Of a DNA stretch of 49,894 nt, positions 7,938-16,535 are shown piece after piece. Below the pieces are notes generated by a model. It was not told where the DNA came from, ran no database searches, and saw nothing but the letters and a program-made list of their open reading frames with translations. The stretch's first letter is position 1; each line of letters opens with the position of its first letter. The stretch comes from Synechococcus sp. UW140 (GTDB lineage: Bacteria; Cyanobacteriota; Cyanobacteriia; PCC-6307; Cyanobiaceae). The stretch covers positions 1-49,894 of the forward strand of contig CAMAPJ010000007.1 of NCBI GenBank assembly GCA_945860085.1. Reading direction: 5' to 3'. The position numbers were made by a program, and so were the translations under genes.

Positions 7938-8747
7938 ATGCCAGTGCAACGGTGTCTTGATCGCCTGGCCTGGCCTGCCCTGGCCGAGGCGGCTGCCCAA
8001 CCGGGCAGCACGGTCCTCTGGCCCCTTGGCTCCATCGAGCAACACGGTCCCCAACTGCCCCTGGGTACGGATGCCCTTTTCGCTGAACGGGTGTCGGAGG
8101 CTGTGCTGGCGGGCCTGGAGCCGGAGTTGCCGATCTGGCGGCTGCCCTGCCAGTGCCTTGGCTTTTCGCCCGAACACCTGGGCTTCGCCGGCACCCTCAG
8201 CCTGCCGTCGGAGCTGCTGATCTCCCTGGTAGTGGCCGTGGGCAGCCAGCTGGCTGAGGCCGGCTTCAAGCGTTTGGTGTTGTTCAACGCCCATGGCGGC
8301 CAGATCGCCCTGCTGCAGGTGGCGGCCCGGGAGCTGCGGGCCCACCAGCCGGCGCTGGCGGTGTTGCCCTGTTTCCTCTGGAGCGGCCCGCCGGGAGTGT
8401 CGGCCCTGCTGCCCCAGCCGGAGCGGCGCCAGGGGTTGCATGCGGGTCTGGCCGAAACCAGCTTGATGTTGCATTTGGCGCCGGAGCTGGTGGGACCGGA
8501 GCGGCCCCGCGATGGCATTGGGGCCCAGGATCCGCCAACGGGCTGGAGCTTGGAGGGGGCCGTGCCCCTGGCCTGGCGCACCGCAGACCTGTCGCAGACC
8601 GGCGTGATCGGCGATGCCAGCGGTGCTGAAGCGGCCCTGGGCGCGGATCTGTTCGATGGCCTGGTGGCGGGATGGGGCGAGCTGCTCACCAACCTGCTGC
8701 GCAGCGACTGGCCGTCCACGGCCCCCCAGCTGCCCGCAATCCGGTGA
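7938..8747 (+). CDS. Creatininase-family amidohydrolase
   Basis: A 269-residue metal-dependent hydrolase of the creatininase superfamily (creatinine amidohydrolase, MftE, FAPy deaminase and others). Metal ligands are recognisable: the Glu and His of [17 protein letters not shown], the His of [10 protein letters not shown] and the Glu of [11 protein letters not shown]. The true substrate cannot be told from sequence; cyanobacteria carry one such gene of unknown role. The ATG at 7938 is preceded by the divergent S1 gene. It is the first plus-strand gene before the ado cluster, separated by a 203-base spacer with a tandem repeat. Confidence 0.88.
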   Translation: MPVQRCLDRLAWPALAEAAAQPGSTVLWPLGSIEQHGPQLPLGTDALFAERVSEAVLAGLEPELPIWRLPCQCLGFSPEHLGFAGTLSLPSELLISLVVAVGSQLAEAGFKRLVLFNAHGGQIALLQVAARELRAHQPALAVLPCFLWSGPPGVSALLPQPERRQGLHAGLAETSLMLHLAPELVGPERPRDGIGAQDPPTGWSLEGAVPLAWRTADLSQTGVIGDASGAEAALGADLFDGLVAGWGELLTNLLRSDWPSTAPQLPAIR

Positions 8748-8800
8748 TCAGGCCTGCACTCCGTCCGGCAGTCCCTCGGGATTCGGCCCCAGACGGTTCT

Positions 8801-8908
8801 TGCCAGAACCAGCCCTTCCCTCCAAAACCCATATCTTTTCCGCCAGAACCAGACCTTTTGCGCCTGAGCCAGACCTTTTTTGCCAGAGCCGGACCTTTTC
8901 TGCCCGAG
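8801..8908. repeat. 20-bp tandem repeat upstream of ado
   Basis: Five consecutive 20-bp units start at 8801, 8821, 8841, 8861 and 8881, with a half unit at 8901 and a weak copy at 8781. The consensus is about YGCCAGAACCAGACCTTTTB. Units 3 to 5 are nearly identical; unit 2 is most diverged. A 20-bp unit breaks the reading frame, so this is non-coding and ends 43 bases before the ado ATG. Two helical turns per unit would put copies roughly on one face of the DNA. Confidence 0.85.
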
Positions 8909-8950
8909 ATGGTTACAGTCGATGCCACTCCCATCCTGATCCAGGTAGCC

Positions 8951-9688
8951 ATGGCAACCCTTGAAACCGCAGTGGCCAGCCCCAGTGGCGCTTCGGCGGT
9001 TGAGTCCCAAGCCCTTGGCCTGCCCGATTTCAGCAGCGATTCCTACAAGGACGCCTACAGCCGCATCAATGCGATCGTGATTGAAGGCGAGCAAGAAGCT
9101 CACGACAACTACATCTCCATCGGCACCTTGATCCCCGAACAGGCCGAGGAGCTCACCAAGCTGGCGCGGATGGAGCTCAAGCACATGCGCGGCTTCACCG
9201 CCTGTGCCAGCAACCTGGGCGTGACAGCAGATATGCCCTTTGCCAAGGAATTTTTCTTGCCCCTGCACCAAAACTTCCAGACGGCCCTGGCCGAGGGCAA
9301 GGTGGTGACCTGCCTGCTGATTCAGGCCATTTTGATTGAGGCCTTTGCGATTTCCGCCTATCACATCTATATCCCTGTGGCTGATCCCTTCGCCCGCAAG
9401 ATCACCGAAGGGGTCGTCAAGGACGAATACACCCATCTCAATTACGGCCAGGAATGGCTCAAGGCCAACCTGGACACCGCTCGCCAAGAGCTGGAGCAGG
9501 CCAACCGCCAGAACCTGCCCCTAGTCCGCAAGATGCTCGAGCAGGTGGCGGGTGATGCCGCCGTGCTGCAGATGGATCAGGAAGATCTGATGGCTGATTT
9601 CCTTTCGTCTTACCAAGAAGCCCTGGTGGAAGTGGGTTTCACCAACCGGGAAATTGCCAAGATGGCGGCGGCTGCCCTAGTCGGCTGA
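8951..9688 (+). CDS. ado: Aldehyde-deformylating oxygenase (alkane synthesis)
   Basis: A 245-residue di-iron ferritin-like enzyme that converts fatty aldehydes to alkanes/alkenes plus formate, using O2 and ferredoxin electrons. All six expected iron ligands are present with canonical spacing: Glu47, Glu75, His78, Glu130, Glu159 and His162 (segments [43 protein letters not shown]). Length matches characterised ADOs. I chose the ATG at 8951 because the family N-terminus begins M-x-T-L-E; an in-frame ATG at 8909 would add 14 residues. The substrate-producing aar gene follows 117 bases downstream. The 20-bp repeats lie immediately upstream. Confidence 0.97.
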   Translation: MATLETAVASPSGASAVESQALGLPDFSSDSYKDAYSRINAIVIEGEQEAHDNYISIGTLIPEQAEELTKLARMELKHMRGFTACASNLGVTADMPFAKEFFLPLHQNFQTALAEGKVVTCLLIQAILIEAFAISAYHIYIPVADPFARKITEGVVKDEYTHLNYGQEWLKANLDTARQELEQANRQNLPLVRKMLEQVAGDAAVLQMDQEDLMADFLSSYQEALVEVGFTNREIAKMAAAALVG

Positions 9689-9805
9689 GGCCCTTGCAGC
9701 CAGCCCCCAACTGGAGCTCCCCTGGACGGTGCCAGTGGCAGGATGGACGGACCTGCCGGGATTGCCCCGGATCCGCAGCCTCTACGCCCCTTTCCTGACG
9801 GCTTC

Positions 9806-10858
9806 ATGTTCGGTCTGATCGGTCATTCCACCAGCTTTGAGGAGGCCCGTAACAAGGCCCGCAGCCTGGGCTACGAGGAGTACGCCGATGGCGACTTGGA
9901 CATGTGGTGCAGTGCTCCTCCCCAGCTGGTCGAGCGGGTGAAGGTCGCCAGCCCCACGGGTCAGATGATTGAGGGGGCCTACATCGATTCGGTGTTTGTG
10001 CCCGAGATGTTGCGCCGCTTCAAGACGGCCAAGCGCAAGGTGATCAAGGCCATGGAGTTGGCCCAGAAGAGTGGCATCGACATCACCGCCCTCGGCGGTT
10101 TCACCTCGATCATTTTTGAAGATTTCAACCTCCTCAAGGAGGAGAGGGTCAGTGCCACCGCCCTCGACTGGCAGCGCTTTACCACCGGCAACACCCACAC
10201 CGCCTGGGTGATCTGCCGTCAGGTTGAGGAAAACGCCCCCAAGCTGGGGATCGACCTGACCCGGGCCAAGGTGGCGGTGGTCGGCGCCAGCGGCGACATT
10301 GGTAGCGCCTGCTGCCGCTGGCTGCAGCGCTCCGGCGTTGGCGAGCTCCTGCTGGTGGCCCGCCGGCCCCAGCCCCTAATCGATTTGCAGGTGTCCTTGG
10401 GCAGCGGCCGGATCCTGGCCCTCGAAGACGCCCTAGCCGAGGCCGATGTGGTCGTTTGGGTGGCGAGCCTGCCCCAGAGCCTGAGCATTCAGGCCAGCAG
10501 CTTGCCCAAGCCCTGCTTGATGGTGGATGGTGGTTATCCCAAAAATCTCGACAGCAAGTTCGTCGGTGACGAGGTGCATGTGCTCAAGGGCGGCATTGTG
10601 GAGTTCTGGCAGGACATCGGCTGGCAGATGATGGAGCTGGCCGAAATGGCCAGACCCCAGCGCCAGATGTTTGCCTGCTTCGCCGAAGCGATGATTCTCG
10701 ATTTCGAGTCTCGTTACACCAATTTCAGTTGGGGCCGCAACAACATCACTCTGGAGTCCATGGATTGGGTGGGCGCCGCCTCCCTGCGGCATGGCTTCCG
10801 GGCCCTAGGCCTAGAGCTCGCCTCCCCCAGCCCCGGGGCGGTTCTCGCCGCCGTCTAG
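9806..10858 (+). CDS. aar: Long-chain acyl-ACP reductase (fatty aldehyde-forming)
   Basis: A 350-residue NADPH-dependent acyl-[acyl-carrier-protein] reductase that supplies fatty aldehydes to ADO. The N-terminal acyl-binding part starts [14 protein letters not shown], and a Rossmann fold shows [18 protein letters not shown]. Cys291 in [11 protein letters not shown] lies in the segment that holds the active-site Cys in the characterised S. elongatus enzyme (from memory). The ATG at 9806 gives the family N-terminus; the frame is open to 9743. accA follows after 58 bases. ado and aar are both needed for hydrocarbon formation, so the organism very probably makes C15/C17 alkanes. Confidence 0.97.
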   Translation: MFGLIGHSTSFEEARNKARSLGYEEYADGDLDMWCSAPPQLVERVKVASPTGQMIEGAYIDSVFVPEMLRRFKTAKRKVIKAMELAQKSGIDITALGGFTSIIFEDFNLLKEERVSATALDWQRFTTGNTHTAWVICRQVEENAPKLGIDLTRAKVAVVGASGDIGSACCRWLQRSGVGELLLVARRPQPLIDLQVSLGSGRILALEDALAEADVVVWVASLPQSLSIQASSLPKPCLMVDGGYPKNLDSKFVGDEVHVLKGGIVEFWQDIGWQMMELAEMARPQRQMFACFAEAMILDFESRYTNFSWGRNNITLESMDWVGAASLRHGFRALGLELASPSPGAVLAAV

Positions 10859-10916
10859 GGACCCGATCCCCGAACCAGCCCCGCCTGGCGTTTCCCATCC
10901 CACCGCCTTCCTGTTC

Positions 10917-11909
10917 ATGGCCCGCCGTCCGCTGCTGGAGTTCGAAAAACCCCTGGTGGAATTGGAGGAGCAGATCGAGCAGATCCGCCAGCTGGCTAAA
11001 GATTCCGAGGTGGATGTCAGCCAGCAGCTGCATCAGCTGGAAACCCTGGCGGCGCGGCGGCGGGTCGAAATCTTCAGCAACCTCAGTGCGGCCCAGAAAA
11101 TTCAGGTGGCCCGCCACCCCCAGCGCCCCAGCACCCTCGACTACATCCAGGTGCTCACCGATGAGTGGTACGAGCTCCATGGCGACCGCCGCGGCTCCGA
11201 TGACCAGGCCCTAGTCGGCGGCATCGGCCGCATCGGCGACCAGGCCGTGGTCATGCTTGGCCAGCAGAAGGGTCGAGATACCAAGGAAAATGTTGCCCGC
11301 AATTTCGGCATGGCCTCGCCCGGCGGCTACCGCAAGGCGATGCGGTTGATGGACCATGCCGATCGTTTTCGGCTGCCGATCATCAGTTTCATTGATACTC
11401 CCGGCGCCTATGCCGGAGTGCTGGCCGAAGAACTGGGCCAGGGCGAGGCGATTGCGGTCAACTTGCGAGAGATGTTCCGGCTGCGAGTGCCGATCATCGC
11501 CACGGTGATCGGCGAAGGCGGCTCTGGTGGCGCCCTCGGCATCGGTGTCGCCGACCGGCTGCTGATGTTTGAGCACAGCGTTTATACCGTGGCTAGCCCG
11601 GAAGCCTGCGCTTCCATCCTCTGGCGCGATGCCAGCAAGGCGCCGGTGGCCGCCGAGGCCCTCAAGATCACCGCCGCCGATCTCTTGCGGCTCGGCCTGA
11701 TCGATGCGGTGTTACCGGAGCCTTCCGGCGGCAACCATTGGGCGCCGCTGCAGGCTGCCCAGACCCTGCGCGCCGCCCTGGTGGAGCAGTTGGCCGACCT
11801 GCAGCAGCGCAGTGAGGCGGAGCTGATCGAGCAGCGCTATGCCAAGTTCCGCCGCATGGGCCAATTCCTCGATCAAGGCGTGCTTACCGGCGTTGCCCAA
11901 GCTGGCTGA
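10917..11909 (+). CDS. accA: Acetyl-CoA carboxylase carboxyltransferase subunit alpha
   Basis: The alpha subunit of the carboxyltransferase, which with AccD transfers CO2 from carboxybiotin to acetyl-CoA to make malonyl-CoA, the first step of fatty-acid synthesis. It has 330 residues, the usual length. The N-terminal helix is [15 protein letters not shown]. The crotonase-fold core carries [29 protein letters not shown] and [19 protein letters not shown]. It lies 58 bases after aar and 133 bases before the SDR gene, so carbon supply, aldehyde and alkane steps sit in one co-directional block. Confidence 0.98.
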   Translation: MARRPLLEFEKPLVELEEQIEQIRQLAKDSEVDVSQQLHQLETLAARRRVEIFSNLSAAQKIQVARHPQRPSTLDYIQVLTDEWYELHGDRRGSDDQALVGGIGRIGDQAVVMLGQQKGRDTKENVARNFGMASPGGYRKAMRLMDHADRFRLPIISFIDTPGAYAGVLAEELGQGEAIAVNLREMFRLRVPIIATVIGEGGSGGALGIGVADRLLMFEHSVYTVASPEACASILWRDASKAPVAAEALKITAADLLRLGLIDAVLPEPSGGNHWAPLQAAQTLRAALVEQLADLQQRSEAELIEQRYAKFRRMGQFLDQGVLTGVAQAG

Positions 11910-12042
11910 CGGGGCTTCGCTCCGACCGAACATCCGGGGCAGGGGTGTGGGCCCAGGCCTGGGACGAAATCCCCAGTTGCCGGCTTCGGCTCTTAAGATT
12001 GTCTTCCAATCCCTGGCGTCCGTCCCCGGCGTCCCCCCGGTC

Positions 12043-12753
12043 TTGCCCGTTGCCCTGATCACTGGAGCGTCAAAAGGCATTGGCGCTGCCACTGCCCGCC
12101 TGTTCGCCCAAGCCGGTTTCGACCTGCTGCTGGTGGCACGCAACATCGAGGCCCTTGGCGCCCTAGCCGCCGACCTGTCTCCCCTGGGAGTCCGGGTTGA
12201 AACGGCTGGGATTGATTTCAGCGCTGCCGATTCGATCGCTTCGGCCCTGGCCGAGCTGCTGGATCGGGGGTTACTGCCCAGTGTGGTAATCAACAATGCC
12301 GGGGTCGCCGCAACGGCTTCCCTGGCAGAGATGCCCCTGGCGCAATGGCAATGGCTGGTTCAACTGAACCTTACCAGCGTCTTTCAGGTCTGTCAGGCGG
12401 TTTTACCTGGCCTGCGCCAAGGGTCTGGCGGTTTGATCATCAATGTGAGCAGCCACGCCGCCCGCCAGGCCTTCCCAGACTGGGGGGCCTACTGCGCCAG
12501 CAAGGCCGCCCTGGCCTCCTTCAGTCGCTGTCTGGCTCAAGAGGAACGCTCCCATGGGATCAGGGTGAGCACCCTCACCCTGGGTGCGGTCAATTCGCCC
12601 CTTTGGGACAGCGAGACCGTTCACAGTTCCTTTGATCGGCGTGCCATGCTTTCTATAGAAACTGCCGCTGAAGCCCTTCTTTACCTGGCCCAGCAGCCCG
12701 CCTCCCAAGTTGTGGAGGATCTCACCCTTATGCCGACCGCCGGCGCCCTTTGA
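12043..12753 (+). CDS. Short-chain dehydrogenase/reductase
   Basis: A 236-residue classical SDR. It has the NAD(P)-binding TGASKGIGAATA, the structural NNAG motif, the catalytic Ser in IINVSSHAARQ and the YCASK (Tyr-x-x-x-Lys) pair. The substrate is unknown. It always follows accA in the related genomes I recall, which suggests lipid or aldehyde metabolism, but that is inference. I place the start at the TTG at 12043, directly before the family-like PVALITGAS. The only in-frame ATG (11839) would overlap accA heavily and adds non-homologous sequence. folE begins 9 bases downstream. Confidence 0.88.
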   Translation: MPVALITGASKGIGAATARLFAQAGFDLLLVARNIEALGALAADLSPLGVRVETAGIDFSAADSIASALAELLDRGLLPSVVINNAGVAATASLAEMPLAQWQWLVQLNLTSVFQVCQAVLPGLRQGSGGLIINVSSHAARQAFPDWGAYCASKAALASFSRCLAQEERSHGIRVSTLTLGAVNSPLWDSETVHSSFDRRAMLSIETAAEALLYLAQQPASQVVEDLTLMPTAGAL

Positions 12754-12762
12754 GTCCCATCC

Positions 12763-13509
12763 ATGACGACTACCCTGCCCACAAGCATTACGGCACGCGC
12801 TACTACCAGCTCACCTGAGATGGTTCCCTTGCCAATCAGCCTGCGCATTCGCCAGCGCCTCGATGCTGCCGGGGTGGCTTACCTGGCCAACGACAACATT
12901 GCTGAGCACCTCCAGGACGGCGACCTAGCCCAACTGGAAGTTGAGGTGGCAGGCAAGGTCCGTGAGCTGCTACGCAGCCTGGTGATTGATATCGACAACG
13001 ATCACAACACCGAAGAGACCGCCGAGCGGGTTGCCCGCATGTATCTCCATGAGGTCTTCAAGGGTCGCTATCACCAGCAGCCGAAGATCGCCAGCTTCCC
13101 GAATGTTAAAAAGCTCGACGAGATCTACACCGTTGGGCCGATCACCGTTCGTTCTGCCTGCTCCCACCACTTAGTGCCGATTCTGGGCAATTGCTGGATC
13201 GGCATCAAGCCGGGTGATCGCGTGATCGGTCTTTCCAAATTTTCACGCGTTGCCGATTGGGTCTTCTCCCGCCCCCATATTCAAGAAGAGGCTGTGATGA
13301 TCCTCGCCGACGAGATCGAACGCCTTTGTGAACCGGAAGGCCTGGCTATTTTGGTGAAGGCCCAGCACTACTGCATGAAGTGGAGGGGGGTGAAAGAGCC
13401 CCAGACCAGCATGGTGAATTCGGTGATGAGGGGTGATTTCCGCCACGATCCAAGCCTCAAACAGGAATTTTTTGAACTAGTCAAACAGCAAGAATCCATG
13501 CTCTATTGA
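12763..13509 (+). CDS. folE: GTP cyclohydrolase I
   Basis: A 248-residue GTP cyclohydrolase I, which converts GTP to 7,8-dihydroneopterin triphosphate in the folate/pterin pathway and forms a homodecamer. The zinc site is seen as Cys and His in SACSHHLVPI and Cys in AQHYCMKWRG. The GTP-site segments IGLSKFSRVADWV and TSMVNSVMRG are present. The first 60 residues are poorly conserved, as is common. It is tightly spaced after the SDR gene and likely last in that transcript. An AT-rich spacer with a hairpin and T-run follows. Confidence 0.97.
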   Translation: MTTTLPTSITARATTSSPEMVPLPISLRIRQRLDAAGVAYLANDNIAEHLQDGDLAQLEVEVAGKVRELLRSLVIDIDNDHNTEETAERVARMYLHEVFKGRYHQQPKIASFPNVKKLDEIYTVGPITVRSACSHHLVPILGNCWIGIKPGDRVIGLSKFSRVADWVFSRPHIQEEAVMILADEIERLCEPEGLAILVKAQHYCMKWRGVKEPQTSMVNSVMRGDFRHDPSLKQEFFELVKQQESMLY

Positions 13510-13613
13510 GAAAGGGCTGGCTAAGCCCGATCGAAGACCAAATTGGACTTCATCTCTTTGCCTTGAGGCTTCCAAGCTGAAGCTAGATCTTGATCAAATT
13601 TTTGGGTAGTTTT

Positions 13614-13652
13614 GGAGTTGGAATTCGTTTCCAACTTCTGGATATCTTTTTT
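13614..13652 (+). terminator. Hairpin with T-run after folE
   Basis: GGAGTTGGAA (13614-13623) pairs with TTCCAACTTC (13629-13638) around a five-base loop, with one G-T wobble. A run of six T (13647-13652) follows after 8 bases. It lies about 105 bases after the folE stop, within a 252-base AT-rich spacer that holds no ORF I can support. The gap between stem and T-run is longer than in a classical terminator, so a structured small RNA is also possible. Confidence 0.35.
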
Positions 13653-13761
13653 GGGAGTACGATATTTTGTGGAAACTTTAGCCAAGGTACGAGCTCAATT
13701 CTGTGTTGAGACGAATTGCCTGGACCTGCTCACTGGGCCCAGGCTGTAGAGATACGACTGT

Positions 13762-14280
13762 CTATTGGGCTGCTGCGCGAATCGGCCCGATTGCAGCCGA
13801 TGACACCCGCTTCACAGTGCCGTTCTGATTGACCACGGCCACCACCATCACCTGCTGGCCGATATCAACAGAGGCAGGCACATAGGTCGTGCCATTGGCG
13901 GTTTCGATCAACACCCAGCTTCGTTGGCCTGGGGCCAGGCGATACCAGTGGTAATTGGCTTGGGGTACGGCTATGGCGGCGTCAAACTGGGCCGTGGCGA
14001 CCAGCAGCTGGCCTGCTTCCGCCTTGCCATTGAGCACCAGCTGCTGCAGCCCGTTGATCTGTTGCTGCACAACTCCTTCCTGCTGGATGTCGTTGGAGAT
14101 CTCTTGGCGCATGATCTGGATCTGTTGCTGGGGGTCGGCGGTGACCCCGGGCACACATTGCAGGCTCGCCCCCACCAGTTGACAGCCCACCAAGTCCTGG
14201 CTCCGCCCGGCCGTGATCGGGCCAAGTAGGCCCGTTGCCAGCAGCAGCGCCCCGAGGTGCACAGAACGGAAGCGGGCCAT
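13762..14280 (-). CDS. Secreted/periplasmic protein of unknown function
   Basis: A 172-residue protein with a clear N-terminal signal peptide (basic MARFRSVHLG, hydrophobic core ALLLATGLLG, likely cleavage after AGRS or nearby). The mature part has a Cys pair (VGCQLVGASLQCVPG), a Gln-rich helical stretch (QQQIQIMRQEISNDIQQ, then QQQINGLQQLVLNG) and a C-terminal beta-rich region with YHWYRLAPGQRSWVLI, compatible with an Ig-like fold. I do not recognise a named family. The start is the ATG at 14280; upstream codons belong to the trpF shadow. It is read 71 bases after trpF on the same strand. Confidence 0.65.
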   Translation of the reverse strand: MARFRSVHLGALLLATGLLGPITAGRSQDLVGCQLVGASLQCVPGVTADPQQQIQIMRQEISNDIQQEGVVQQQINGLQQLVLNGKAEAGQLLVATAQFDAAIAVPQANYHWYRLAPGQRSWVLIETANGTTYVPASVDIGQQVMVVAVVNQNGTVKRVSSAAIGPIRAAAQ

Positions 14281-14351
14281 GGGCAGGGGATGCGAATGTC
14301 TGAATCCTGCCAGCCGGCTGAAGCGGGCCGTTGACTGCTCCTGCAGCCCGG

Positions 14352-15137
14352 CTACTCCTGGCGGCAGGCCTCCACGGCCCTCACCAGCTCCGCGACGCGA
14401 TTGAGGTTCTTGTCGCCGGGAGCGCGCTCCACGGCACTGGAGGCGTCGAGTCCATCGGGTTGGATCCGCTCCCAAATCGTTGCTACCCGTTCCGGGGCGA
14501 TGCCGCCCGCCAGCCACCAGGGCAGGCCTGGTCTGAAGCCGGCGAGCCGCTCAATTGGGATCGCCTGGCCGGTGCCGCCCAGCTGGTCTGGCACCCAGGC
14601 ATCAAGCAGTAGTCCATCGACAACCCCCTCGAAGGCTCGGGCCCGCTCCAGGTCGGCGGCCGTGCGGATGCGCAGGGCCTTCCAGAGGGGCAGGCCGAGG
14701 CGCTGCCTGAGTTCAGCGCAGCGTTGTGGTGATTCCTGGCCATGGAGCTGTACCACCTGATGACCGCGGCCCTCCCCTAGACAGTCGAGCTCGTCATCGA
14801 GCGGATCGGCCACCACCAGCACCCCTTGGCAGGCCGGATTGGCGGCGGCCATGGCGGCAAACAGGGCCGGCCTTTGCGCCGGAGCCAGCCAGCGTGGCGA
14901 CCGGGTCACGGCGATCACGCCCAGGGCCTGCACCCCGAGGGCCGCCACAGCAGCGGCCTGGTCGTTCTGGCGCAGACCGCAAATCTTCAGCCAGGGTCGC
15001 GGCGCCTGGGGCGCCTGGGGTGGATTGGGCGGTTCGGGGAGCTGGTTGGGCGCCGGACTTGCGGGCTGGCCAGGGGCCGGTGGCTGATTGGACACAGGTA
15101 CTGCTGCACCAGAGCTAGCTGGCAGGGTCCTAGGCAA
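14352..15137 (-). CDS. trpF: Phosphoribosylanthranilate isomerase
   Basis: TrpF catalyses the Amadori rearrangement of N-(5'-phosphoribosyl)anthranilate to CdRP in tryptophan synthesis. The TIM-barrel motifs are present: LKICGLRQ with the catalytic Cys, VVQLHGQES, DGLLLDAW, WWLAGGIAPERV and GLDASSAVE (phosphate site). The 261-codon frame carries about 46 extra N-terminal residues that are Pro/Ala/Gln-rich and partly built of 9-bp repeats (15003-15038). A GTG at 15095 would remove 14 of them. The extension is probably disordered. The gene diverges from the M50 protease gene with almost no spacer. Confidence 0.93.
   Translation of the reverse strand: MPRTLPASSGAAVPVSNQPPAPGQPASPAPNQLPEPPNPPQAPQAPRPWLKICGLRQNDQAAAVAALGVQALGVIAVTRSPRWLAPAQRPALFAAMAAANPACQGVLVVADPLDDELDCLGEGRGHQVVQLHGQESPQRCAELRQRLGLPLWKALRIRTAADLERARAFEGVVDGLLLDAWVPDQLGGTGQAIPIERLAGFRPGLPWWLAGGIAPERVATIWERIQPDGLDASSAVERAPGDKNLNRVAELVRAVEACRQE
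15003..15038. repeat. 9-bp repeats coding the Pro-rich trpF N-terminus
   Basis: CGCCTGGGG occurs twice in tandem (15003-15011, 15012-15020), followed by diverged 9-bp units at 15021 and 15030. On the minus strand they code for the PPNPPQAPQAP-type linker ahead of the TrpF barrel, with the frame kept. Confidence 0.5.
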
Positions 15138-15171
15138 GCCTTTCTAGGATCCTGGCAACGGGGCATTGGGT

Positions 15172-16428
15172 GTGGGTGAAGGCTTTCAGCTCTTAAGGAT
15201 CCGGGGCATCCCCCTGCGCATCCATCCCAGCTGGTTTGTGATCCTGGCCTTGGCCACCCTGGCCTTCCAGCAGCAGTACAGCCAGGAGCTTCTCGGGCCC
15301 GGAGCGCCTGGAGCTGGGTTACTCACCTGGCTGCTGGCCCTGGCCACGGCGTTGCTGTTGTTTGTCTCGGTGTTACTGCATGAGCTCGGCCATTCAATGG
15401 CCGCGCTTGCCCAGGGCGTCAAGGTCCGCAGCATCACCCTGTTCCTGCTGGGTGGGGTGGCGAACATCGAGCGGGAATCAACCACCGCTCGGGGGGCCCT
15501 GATCGTGGCGGCGGCAGGCCCCCTGGTGAGCCTGCTGCTGGCGGCCGCTCTGTTGGGCAGCAGCCATGGCGCCGCCCACCTCTCGCCGCCCCTAGGCGCC
15601 CTGGTCAGCCAGCTGGGGAAGCTCAATCTTGTTCTCGGTCTGTTCAATCTGTTGCCGGGCCTGCCGCTTGATGGCGGCCTGATCCTTAAGGCACTGGTCT
15701 GGCAATGGACCGGCAGCCAGAGCCGCGGCGTCCAGGTGGCCACCGCCAGCGGCCGGATGCTGTCCTGGCTGGCCCTTGGCCTGGGCACCGTGCTGTTTCT
15801 GCGCAGCGGCAGCATCGGCGGCCTGTGGTTGATGGTGCTGGGCTGGTTTGGCCTCGGGGCCGTCCGCAACCAAACCCAGTCCCAGATCCTGATCGAGGCC
15901 CTACGCAGCCTGAAGGTGCGCGATGGGGCCCGGCGCCGTTTCCGGGTGCTGGAGTCGACCAACAGCCTGCGGCAACTCAGTCGCCTGCGGCTCTCCGATC
16001 CCGAGGGCCTGGCCGATTGGTTACTGGTTTGTGACGGGGGCCGCTGGCGCGGCGTCATCGACGACGCCCCCTTGCAGAGCTTGCCGGTGCAGCGCTGGGA
16101 TCAGGAGCGGATTGGCGACCATTTGCGTCCCCTGGCGGATCTGCCTGCAATTCGCGACGATGCCCCCCTCTGGCAGGCCGTCTTGCAACTGGAAACGGCC
16201 ACCCCAGCTCGCTTGCTGGTGCTCAGTCCGGCCGGCTTGCCCTGCGGCACGATCGAACGGCCGGAACTGGCCGAGGCCGTGCTGGCCAAGCTGGGGGTGC
16301 GCCTCCCCGCGTCACTGCTGGAAAACGCTCGCCGCCAGGGCACCTATCCCCTTGGCTTGAGCCTGGCTGCCGTGGCCCGGACCGTGGCGGCTACAGCCAA
16401 TCCAGCTGAATCGCAGTCCAAGGGTTGA
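15172..16428 (+). CDS. Site-2 protease (M50) family membrane metalloprotease
   Basis: An intramembrane zinc protease of the M50B/S2P family, about 418 residues. It opens with the family segment LLRIRGIPLRIHPSWF and carries the zinc motif HELGHSMAAL in a hydrophobic helix and the second ligand motif NLLPGLPLDGG. Four to six hydrophobic segments fill the first 230 residues; the rest is soluble and lies where related proteins carry CBS domains. The GTG at 15172 fits the family start (GEGFQLL); a TTG two codons upstream is also possible. Such proteins cleave membrane-bound regulators, but the substrate is unknown. It is divergent from trpF. Confidence 0.9.
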   Translation: MGEGFQLLRIRGIPLRIHPSWFVILALATLAFQQQYSQELLGPGAPGAGLLTWLLALATALLLFVSVLLHELGHSMAALAQGVKVRSITLFLLGGVANIERESTTARGALIVAAAGPLVSLLLAAALLGSSHGAAHLSPPLGALVSQLGKLNLVLGLFNLLPGLPLDGGLILKALVWQWTGSQSRGVQVATASGRMLSWLALGLGTVLFLRSGSIGGLWLMVLGWFGLGAVRNQTQSQILIEALRSLKVRDGARRRFRVLESTNSLRQLSRLRLSDPEGLADWLLVCDGGRWRGVIDDAPLQSLPVQRWDQERIGDHLRPLADLPAIRDDAPLWQAVLQLETATPARLLVLSPAGLPCGTIERPELAEAVLAKLGVRLPASLLENARRQGTYPLGLSLAAVARTVAATANPAESQSKG

Positions 16429-16535
16429 ACGGGGCCCCTGATCGCCTCGCTGGCGTTCAGGGCTCAACAGCAGGGGGGGGCATCTCCGGCGCGGTACTGG
16501 TGGGCCTGAGCTGTGGCTGTCTAGCTAGATCCTGT

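Noticed and set aside
8801-8908. CRISPR array
   Set aside because: The 20-bp units are directly tandem with no spacers and there are no cas genes in the window.
7898-9487. A 529-codon open frame on the minus strand
   Set aside because: It runs antisense through the creatininase and ado genes, contains the 20-bp repeat read backwards and shows no domain. In GC-rich DNA such shadows are common.
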